Part shown: in pieces, positions 56,429 through 64,000 of the stretch
Numbering within the stretch: the stretch's first letter is position 1
Layout: each line of letters starts with the position of its first letter
Assembly: GCA_017991315.1 (NCBI GenBank)
Contig: JAGOQS010000003.1
Span: 186,001 to 250,000, forward strand
Direction of reading: 5' to 3'
Source of the DNA: Ferrovibrio sp.
GTDB taxonomy: Bacteria; Pseudomonadota; Alphaproteobacteria; Ferrovibrionales; Ferrovibrionaceae
DNA length: 64,000 nt
The notes under the pieces: generated by a model
What the model saw: the letters and a program-made list of their open reading frames with translations, nothing else
The model's database searches: none
What the model was told of the DNA's origin: nothing
Made by a program: the position numbers and the translations under genes

Positions 56429-58873
56429 TCACTGGCTTTTTGCCGCATCCGGGGCGGCGGCGGGGCGCAGCAGCAGGGTGCCGATGGCGCCGGCCTCGAT
56501 ATCGGCCGGCCGTAGCGTCATCGGCACATACATCACGGTCGCCCAGCTTTGCGCGAAAGACCGGTAAAATGGCGACAATGGGTGGCCGGATTGCCCGGTC
56601 GAGTGGATGAACAGCGAGCGGTTGAGATCGGCCAGGTCGTATATCGCCCGCAGCGAGGCGGCGTGGACATTGGCAAAGGGTTCGGCCTCGTCGTTCAGCG
56701 CATTGCGGCCGACATTCACCGTAAAGGCATCGCCCGGTGTCGGCACGCTGACTTCGGCGAGGCGGCGCAGCGGCGTGTTCGACAGTGGCCGGTGGCTGGA
56801 TTTGGCGAAATGTGCCTCGCCCCAGCGCCAGCGCGCCGGGTCCTGGCCATAGCGCTGCTTCAGGTTGGTCAAGGCCAGGTCCAGCGCCTCGGCCACAAGG
56901 CGCGGGCAATCAGCCGGCAGGCCGGCCTCGCGATTGGCACACCAATAGGCCTGGCCATCGGTATTGGACAGAATGTTGCGCATCAGCGCCGGGCGGTGCC
57001 GCCACAGGCGCTGAAAGTCGTCGCCGAGTTCGTCGGCCAGCACCAGGCGGGTCAACTCGCGATACCAGGCCTGGAATACCAGGGGCTCGATATGATTGGC
57101 ACCCATGCCGCCATTCCAGCCGCTGAGCAGGGCATGCATGGCGGCAAGGTCGCTGTTCTGCGGCTGTGACTTGAGCGGCGCGCTCAGCATGTAGGGCAGG
57201 ATTTCCGCCGCCATCAGCGACACGGTGTCGCCCTGGATCTGCTTGAAGCTTTCCACCGAATGTACCTTGCGCTCGCGCAGCAATTGCTCGATGCGCCGCG
57301 CGCGGTAGGGATCGGCCCATTCGCTGGTGATGAAATAGGGGTAGCTGTCGGGCACGATCTTGTGGTTCGCGGTCACCACCTGGCCTGAAGCCGGATTGTA
57401 GCTGCGCGGCAATTGCTCGAACGGGATGAAGCCATCCCAGTCATAGCGCGCATCCCAGCCTGGTGCCGGCGCCATGCCCTTGAGGTCGTTGTCCGGCTTG
57501 CGCACCGGCACCTTGCCAGGGGCGAAGAAGCCGATATTGCCAGCGGTGTCGGCATAGACGATGTTCTGTTGCGGCCCGGTGAAGTCGCGGAAATTCTCGA
57601 TGAAGCTATTCCAGTCCGACACGTTGTCGAGGCCGGTGAGGCTGTCGGCGGAGCGGTCGTCGTCGCGCAACGTGGTCCAGGCGAAGCTCAGTACATAGCC
57701 GCTATCCAGCAGCTTCTGCGCTTGCGGGTTCACATCCGAGATCACCGGCCCATGGCGAGTTTCGCGCACGCTGAGCACCACATCGGCCTCGCCCTTCACC
57801 TTGATGGTTTCGCTGCGCGTGACGAAGGGTTTCGGCCCGTCCGGCGCGATGTAGCGCGACGGATCGGCAGGATCGACCTGCTCGATAAAGAGATCCTGGG
57901 TATCGGGGCCGGTATTGGTGAAGCCCCAGGAAATCTTGCCGTTATGGCCAAGGATGACGCCGGGAATGCCCGGCAGCGTGGCGCCGATCACGTCGCCGCT
58001 GGGGCTGGAAAGATGCGCGAAATACCAGATTGCCGGCGTGGTGAGGCCGAGATGCGGATCGTTGGCGAGCAGCGGCGCACCGGTTACCGTATGCTTGCCG
58101 CTGAGCACCCAGTTGTTCGATCCGATGCCATCGGGCCGCGCCTCCGGCAGCCGTGCCATCAGTTCTTCCACATCCAGCGCCTTCGCTACCTGGCGGTAAA
58201 GCTGCGTGTAGTCGGCCAGCGAAACCGGCGCGTCGCCGGGATAGGGCGGGAAGAATTCCTCGATCTGCTTCTTATCGAGCCGCCGGCTCAAGGCCAGCCG
58301 GGCCATCTCGGTGCCCCAGTTGCCGCTCAGATCCCAGGCCATCATCTTCAGCCAGCCGAGCGAGTCCGCTGGTGTCCACGGCTCCGGCTTGATGCCGAGC
58401 AGCAGGAATTCCGGCGGCAGCATGCCCTCATGCTGTTCGAGGAAGGCATTCACGCCGGCAGCATAGGCATCGAGCGCACTGCGCGTTGCCGGCTTGAGGA
58501 AATCATAAGCGCGTGTTGCAGAGCGGCGCACGCCGAGGGTGCGGAGGAATTTATCGGTATCGAGCGCGCGTGGGCCAAAGGCTTCCGCCAAGCGGCCGGC
58601 GGCAACGCGGCGATTCACTTCCATCTGCCACAGGCGATCCTGGGCATGGGCGAAGCCAAGCGCGAACAATGCTTCGTTGCGGCTGGCAGCCTGGATATGC
58701 GGGATGGCATTGCGGTCGCGCAGGATGCGCGCCTCCTGTGTCAGCGCCGGGCTGGACAGGGCGATGCTGCCGGCGGTCTGCGGCAGCGAGGCGCGGGCGA
58801 TGAAATACGCCGCTATGCCGGCGGCGCCAGCAAGCAACAGGAGCAGGACGAGCAGGCGGAAAACCCAGCGCAT
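56429..58873 (-). CDS. Penicillin-acylase-family Ntn hydrolase
   Basis: This is an 814-aa exported or membrane-anchored precursor. The N-terminal hydrophobic segment (FRLLVLLLLLAGAAGIAAYF) is a signal/anchor. The protein would be self-cleaved into alpha and beta subunits. The nucleophile is the serine in DGIGSNNWVLSG near residue 252, which becomes the beta N-terminus. Family blocks are LRDRNAIPHIQAASRNEALF and GFAHAQDRLWQMEVNRR near the start, LLANDPHLGLTTPAIWYFAH after the nucleophile, and IGATLPGIPGVILGHNGKISWG. Relatives hydrolyse penicillins, glutaryl cephalosporins or acyl-homoserine lactones. The substrate here is not readable. It stands between motA and a FlaG-like gene, with no obvious operon. 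Confidence 0.9.
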   Translation of the reverse strand: MRWVFRLLVLLLLLAGAAGIAAYFIARASLPQTAGSIALSSPALTQEARILRDRNAIPHIQAASRNEALFALGFAHAQDRLWQMEVNRRVAAGRLAEAFGPRALDTDKFLRTLGVRRSATRAYDFLKPATRSALDAYAAGVNAFLEQHEGMLPPEFLLLGIKPEPWTPADSLGWLKMMAWDLSGNWGTEMARLALSRRLDKKQIEEFFPPYPGDAPVSLADYTQLYRQVAKALDVEELMARLPEARPDGIGSNNWVLSGKHTVTGAPLLANDPHLGLTTPAIWYFAHLSSPSGDVIGATLPGIPGVILGHNGKISWGFTNTGPDTQDLFIEQVDPADPSRYIAPDGPKPFVTRSETIKVKGEADVVLSVRETRHGPVISDVNPQAQKLLDSGYVLSFAWTTLRDDDRSADSLTGLDNVSDWNSFIENFRDFTGPQQNIVYADTAGNIGFFAPGKVPVRKPDNDLKGMAPAPGWDARYDWDGFIPFEQLPRSYNPASGQVVTANHKIVPDSYPYFITSEWADPYRARRIEQLLRERKVHSVESFKQIQGDTVSLMAAEILPYMLSAPLKSQPQNSDLAAMHALLSGWNGGMGANHIEPLVFQAWYRELTRLVLADELGDDFQRLWRHRPALMRNILSNTDGQAYWCANREAGLPADCPRLVAEALDLALTNLKQRYGQDPARWRWGEAHFAKSSHRPLSNTPLRRLAEVSVPTPGDAFTVNVGRNALNDEAEPFANVHAASLRAIYDLADLNRSLFIHSTGQSGHPLSPFYRSFAQSWATVMYVPMTLRPADIEAGAIGTLLLRPAAAPDAAKSQ

Positions 58874-59048
58874 GACCGAACCGGACGCTTCCTCAGGTAA
58901 TGATTACCAATGTAGGCACGGGTAAGGTTCCCCAGGATTGCATGGGAATCCGCACCTACGCCCTTTAAGGAAGCACAAAAAACCCGCCGACGCGAGCCGT
59001 GGGCCTCAAAAGGTGTAAAACGCCATGAACTTGCTGAAAGCCGGGCTT

Positions 59049-59627
59049 TTAAGCGACCGCGACCTGACGTGAGCTGAAGCCGCTGGTCAGGCCGCTGAGG
59101 GCAGCACCGAAGGCGGCAATCGCCGGATTGGCCGGGGCAGGTGAACCGGCGCCGGTGCCAACCGGCTTTTCGCCCGGCAGCGGCTGTTCGGCGCGCTTGT
59201 CCTGGTTCGACCCGATGATGCGGGCTTCGCCGGTCGGCTCGTTCGCCGGTTTGCCGAAGCTCGGCAGCGGCGCGTCATTCGAGCGGTCGCCCTTGCCAGC
59301 ACGCGGCAGATCGAAATTGTCCGGCAGGTTCTGTGCGTATTCCTTCACCACGCGGGGCGAGGGATACTGCTGCTGGACTTCGCCGGTTTCGGAGTCACGG
59401 AATTCAAGGATTGCGAGGCGTGTCGAGGTATCAAGCCGGATGAACGGACTGATATAGTAGGCACCCTGGCGGGTGCCACTTTCCTCTGGAGCGCTGATAA
59501 CAGTGCTCCGTTGCGAGAACTCGGATGAGTTGACGCTGGCAAAACTCGCAGATTCTACGCGGGCCTCGCGTGCTACCGCGCCGCTACTGCCCGCGCCGGC
59601 AACTTGGCCGATGCTATTGAGCGGCAT
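59049..59627 (-). CDS. FlaG-like protein
   Basis: The protein is 192 aa. The middle (about residues 60-105) reads YISPFIRLDTSTRLAILEFR, then DSETGEVQQQYPSPRVVKEY, which recalls the FlaG pattern ('...RDxETGEVVRQIP...'). The N-terminal 55 residues are Ser/Ala-rich and the C-terminal third is Pro/Gly/Ala-rich low complexity, both likely disordered. FlaG proteins are linked to flagellar filament length; the match here is partial and the sequence is otherwise unlike FlaG. motAB lie 3-5 kb away on the same strand. There is no signal peptide. I place moderate trust in the family name and high trust in the coding call. Confidence 0.55.
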   Translation of the reverse strand: MPLNSIGQVAGAGSSGAVAREARVESASFASVNSSEFSQRSTVISAPEESGTRQGAYYISPFIRLDTSTRLAILEFRDSETGEVQQQYPSPRVVKEYAQNLPDNFDLPRAGKGDRSNDAPLPSFGKPANEPTGEARIIGSNQDKRAEQPLPGEKPVGTGAGSPAPANPAIAAFGAALSGLTSGFSSRQVAVA

Positions 59628-59827
59628 AATGGGTTTCTCCCATTGGATACGGTTTCCTAGCGTTAAATATAAAAAACATAATAGGAGAATGCAAGCGGGA
59701 ATTAAGCGCCTTGTAGTTGGGTGGGTGCAGGGGGGGCCGCGACGAGACGATTGCGGCCCAGGCGGAGCTGTGCCAAAGTCCGCCTCCAGCGATAATACCT
59801 AATATAAACACGTATTTAGGGGGAACA

Positions 59828-60709
59828 ATGGCAAAGACGGCATTTATCGGCTTAGGCGTCATGGGCTACCCGATGGCGGGCCATCTGGTGAAGGCCGGGC
59901 ATGATGTGACGGTATGGAACCGCTCTGCCGCAAAGGCTGAAAAGTGGGCTGCCCAACATGGCGGCAAGCGCGCCGCCAGTCCGCGCGAGGCGGCCCAGGG
60001 CGCCGAGTTCGTCATGGCCTGCGTCGGCAACGACGACGATCTCCGCTCGGTCGTCTATGGCGATGACGGCATCCTGGCCGGCCTCGGCAAGGGCGCTGTG
60101 TTTGTCGACCACACCACCGCTTCTGCCGATGTCGCCCGCGAGATCTATGCCAAGGCCAGCGCCGCCGGCCTTGGCTTCATCGATGCGCCGGTATCCGGCG
60201 GCCAGGCCGGCGCCGAGAATGGCCAGCTCACCATCATGTGCGGCGGCGACGCGCCGGTGTATGAGCGGGTCAGGCCGGTGATCCAGGCTTATGCCAAGAT
60301 GCAGAACCTGATGGGGGCGGCCGGTTCGGGCCAGCTCACCAAGATGATGAACCAGATCTGCATTGCCGGCCTGGTGCAGGGCCTTTCGGAAGCCCTGGCC
60401 TTCGGCCGCGCTTCCGGCCTCGATCTGATGAAGGCGGTGGAAGTGATCTCGAAGGGTGCCGCCGGTTCATGGCAGATGGACAACCGCCACAAGACCATGA
60501 TCGAAGGCAAGTTCGATTATGGCTTCGCGGTCGACTGGATGCGCAAGGACCTCGGCATCTGCTTGGCGGAAGCACGCCGCAACGGCTCAAGCCTGCCAGT
60601 CGCCGCCCTGGTCGACCAGTTCTATGCCGAAGTGCAGCAGATGGGCGGCAATCGCTGGGATACCTCGAGCCTGATTGCGCGCCTCGAAGCGACCAAGACG
60701 AAGAAGTAG
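59828..60709 (+). CDS. 3-hydroxyisobutyrate-dehydrogenase-family NAD(P)-dependent oxidoreductase
   Basis: This is a 293-aa beta-hydroxyacid dehydrogenase. The Rossmann motif is AFIGLGVMGYPMAGHLVKAG near residues 5-24 with GxGxMG. The substrate motif DAPVSGGQAGAENGQLTIMC near 117-136 and the catalytic-lysine helix GSGQLTKMMNQICIAGLVQG near 163-182 (Lys in QLTKMMNQ) are clear. The family covers 3-hydroxyisobutyrate, tartronate semialdehyde and related substrates; which one cannot be read. AGGGGG lies five bases before the ATG and fixes the start. It converges on hemB. The 200-bp upstream region is AT-rich and is shared with the divergent FlaG-like gene. Confidence 0.9.
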   Translation: MAKTAFIGLGVMGYPMAGHLVKAGHDVTVWNRSAAKAEKWAAQHGGKRAASPREAAQGAEFVMACVGNDDDLRSVVYGDDGILAGLGKGAVFVDHTTASADVAREIYAKASAAGLGFIDAPVSGGQAGAENGQLTIMCGGDAPVYERVRPVIQAYAKMQNLMGAAGSGQLTKMMNQICIAGLVQGLSEALAFGRASGLDLMKAVEVISKGAAGSWQMDNRHKTMIEGKFDYGFAVDWMRKDLGICLAEARRNGSSLPVAALVDQFYAEVQQMGGNRWDTSSLIARLEATKTKK

Positions 60710-60715
60710 ATCGGA

Positions 60716-61732
60716 TCAGGCCTGCTTGAGCGCCCGGGCGATGTCGCGGGCGAAATAGGTCAGCACGCCGTCGCAGCCGGCGCGCTTGAAGCCGAGCAGG
60801 CTTTCATGGGCGACACGGGCGCGGTCGAGCCAGCCGCGTTCCGCGGCACCGGCCAGCATGGCGTATTCGCCAGACACCTGATAGGCGAAGGTGGGCAGGC
60901 CGAAAGCCTGTTTCACGCGCCAGCAAATATCGAGATAGGGCATGCCGGGCTTCACCATCACCATGTCGGCGCCCTCGGCGATATCCAGCGCCACTTCGCG
61001 CAGAGCCTCATCGCCATTGCCGGGATTCATCTGGTAGGTGCGCTTGTCGCCACGGCCCAAATTCGCCGCCGAGCCGACCGCATCGCGGAATGGGCCGTAG
61101 AAGGCGGAAGCATACTTGGCGGCATAGGCCATGATCTGCACATGCTGGAAGCCTTCACCATCCAGCGCGGCACGGATGGCGCCGACGCGGCCATCCATCA
61201 TGTCCGACGGGGCGATGATGTCGCAGCCGGCACGGGCCTGCACCAGGGCCTGCTGCACCAGCATCTCCAGCGTCGGGTCGTTGACTATCTCATCGTCCAC
61301 GATCAGGCCGTCATGGCCGTGGCTGGTATAGGGATCCAGCGCCACGTCGCAGAGCACGCCGAGATTCTTGGTTGCCGCCTTGATGGCGCGCACGGCGCTG
61401 CATACCAGATTGTTCGGATTGAGCGCTTCGCGGCCATCCTCGGTCTTGAGCTTCGGATCGGTGGCCGGGAACAGGGCGATGCAGGGAATGCCAAGCGCTT
61501 CGGCTTCGCGGGCGGCCTCGGCGACAGCCGCGACGGTGAGGCGTTCGACGCCCGGCATCGAGGGGATTGGCGCATTGCCCGGACCTTCATGGACGAAAAT
61601 CGGCCAGATCAGGTCGTCGATGCCGAGGCGGTTTTCGGCCACCAGGCGGCGGGTCCAGTCGCTGCGGCGGAGGCGGCGCGGACGGCTGACGGGGAACGCG
61701 GGAAAGCTGGGCGGCAGGCGGTCGGTGCTCAT
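60716..61732 (-). CDS. hemB: Porphobilinogen synthase (delta-aminolevulinate dehydratase)
   Basis: This is a 338-aa enzyme condensing two 5-aminolevulinate molecules to porphobilinogen in tetrapyrrole synthesis. The active-site lysines are in QIMAYAAKYASAFYGPFRDA and DMVMVKPGMPYLDI (Schiff-base Lys). The metal region reads DVALDPYTSHGHDG, with Asp in the positions where zinc-type enzymes have Cys (cysteine triad), so this is the Mg-stimulated, zinc-independent type. The start ATG directly follows the TGA of the upstream HTH gene, with no gap, so translation is coupled. The product is cytoplasmic. Function is secure. Confidence 0.97.
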   Translation of the reverse strand: MSTDRLPPSFPAFPVSRPRRLRRSDWTRRLVAENRLGIDDLIWPIFVHEGPGNAPIPSMPGVERLTVAAVAEAAREAEALGIPCIALFPATDPKLKTEDGREALNPNNLVCSAVRAIKAATKNLGVLCDVALDPYTSHGHDGLIVDDEIVNDPTLEMLVQQALVQARAGCDIIAPSDMMDGRVGAIRAALDGEGFQHVQIMAYAAKYASAFYGPFRDAVGSAANLGRGDKRTYQMNPGNGDEALREVALDIAEGADMVMVKPGMPYLDICWRVKQAFGLPTFAYQVSGEYAMLAGAAERGWLDRARVAHESLLGFKRAGCDGVLTYFARDIARALKQA

Positions 61733-61975
61733 TCAGACGGCTTTATCATACCGTTCCTGAAAAGCAATCCATACCCAGGGCGAGGTGCCGAAGAAACGGC
61801 CCAGACGCATCGCGGTGCCCAGCTTGATCGGGCGCTTGCCGCTGATCACGGCGCGGAACAGGCGTGGCTTGATGCGCGTTTCGACGCGGAAGCGTTCAGG
61901 GCTGTAGCCGCGGCTGGCGATGGCCTGCAGCAGCAGCTTATTCGGCGGCGGGGTGATCGGATACAGCGGCAACAT
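61733..61975 (-). CDS. HigA-like HTH protein translationally coupled to hemB
   Basis: This is an 80-aa protein with a HigA/VapI-type XRE fold. The recognition and dimer segments read ISGKRPIKLGTAMRLGRFFG and TSPWVWIAFQERYD, close to the HigA pattern ('...iTadtAlRLaryFGtspefWlnLQ.rYD'). The usual HigB toxin gene does not precede it. Instead its TGA stop is followed at once by the ATG of hemB. It may be a repressor of its own operon. The N-terminal half (RGYSPERFRVETRIKPRLF) is less canonical than in characterised antitoxins. Confidence 0.7.
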   Translation of the reverse strand: MLPLYPITPPPNKLLLQAIASRGYSPERFRVETRIKPRLFRAVISGKRPIKLGTAMRLGRFFGTSPWVWIAFQERYDKAV

Positions 61976-62074
61976 GCGGGACGCTCCGGCTGGTCAATGC
62001 CGGAATCTTCGCGCCATCCTGGTTAACAGGCGATAAAAGCCCCGCAGGCAAAAGATTCCCCGCAAGCAAAAGAT

Positions 62075-64000
<1,926 letters not shown>

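Noticed and set aside
61976-62074. Possible higB toxin upstream of the HigA-like gene
   Set aside because: The 99 bases between the two genes contain no open frame long enough for a toxin and no recognisable remnant.

Overview
This is a GC-rich chromosomal window from an alphaproteobacterium, most likely a member or relative of the Rhodospirillales. The pointers are a GatCAB amidotransferase, an NDUFS4-type complex I accessory subunit, form II cox-type molybdenum hydroxylase genes, a Mg-type HemB, TRAP transporters, and a flagellar hook gene behind a near-consensus sigma-54 promoter. The taxonomic call is an inference from gene content only. Most genes are tightly packed and ordinary in codon use. 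There is no prophage and no CRISPR array. The only mobile trace is a small remnant at a tRNA-Pro gene.

Layout. 0-2 kb: end of gatA, then gatB. 2-6 kb: a ScsB/DsbD-like thiol reductase with a thioredoxin-fold partner, a lipoprotein whose Shine-Dalgarno sequence lies in a perfect hairpin, an HMA copper-chaperone-like protein and a small unknown. 6-10 kb: flgE (minus strand) divergent from a PAS histidine kinase. 10-13 kb: a same-strand run of two YfcG-like GST paralogues around a GNAT gene, a 2-hydroxychromene-2-carboxylate isomerase-like gene and a YbaK-type deacylase, then tRNA-Ser. 13-20 kb: DUF4136 lipoprotein, TetR-YciI-Tag operon, an RTX/serralysin-like metalloprotease, and a two-gene unit of a short citrate-synthase-fold protein with an unknown partner.

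19.7-26.0 kb is the most distinctive block: eight minus-strand genes joined by 4-bp overlaps or short gaps. They encode CDP-glucose synthesis and dehydration (RfbF, RfbG), a 3,5-epimerase, an acyltransferase, an SDR reductase lacking the usual lysine, a CmcI-type methyltransferase/hydroxylase, an unknown protein and an Ldh-type dehydrogenase. They look like one pathway for a modified CDP-deoxysugar, with no glycosyltransferase in the window. 26.1-30.6 kb: coxG-coxS-coxL-coxM (form II). 30.7-33.2 kb: a strongly folded leader before a SocA/Panacea-like gene, a double cold-shock-domain protein with an RGG linker, and a PAS protein. 33.3-35.9 kb: a TPP riboswitch driving a ThiZXY-type ABC transporter. 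35.9-42.4 kb: histone-deacetylase-like gene, DUF192 gene, tRNA-Pro with an integrase remnant and duplicated att site, NDUFS4-like gene, tRNA-Arg, SRPBCC gene, uracil permease and a pentapeptide-repeat protein.

42.5-47.7 kb: a minus-strand signalling unit (hybrid kinase with REC and Hpt, CheY-like regulator, two unknown proteins, a GST). 48-52.7 kb: a TRAP transporter (DctQ, DctM) behind a potentially structured leader, facing two tandem paralogous binding proteins. 52.9-59.6 kb: Bpt aminoacyl-transferase, RDD protein, motB, motA, a penicillin-acylase-family Ntn hydrolase and a FlaG-like protein. 59.8-64 kb: 3-hydroxyisobutyrate-dehydrogenase-like gene, hemB translationally coupled to a HigA-like HTH gene, and a sensor kinase running off the window end.

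The best candidates for undescribed biology are the CDP-deoxysugar operon, the kinase-REC-unknown-unknown module, the citrate-synthase-fold gene with its unknown partner, the HigA-like/hemB fusion operon, and the two structured leaders at 30.7 and 47.8 kb.
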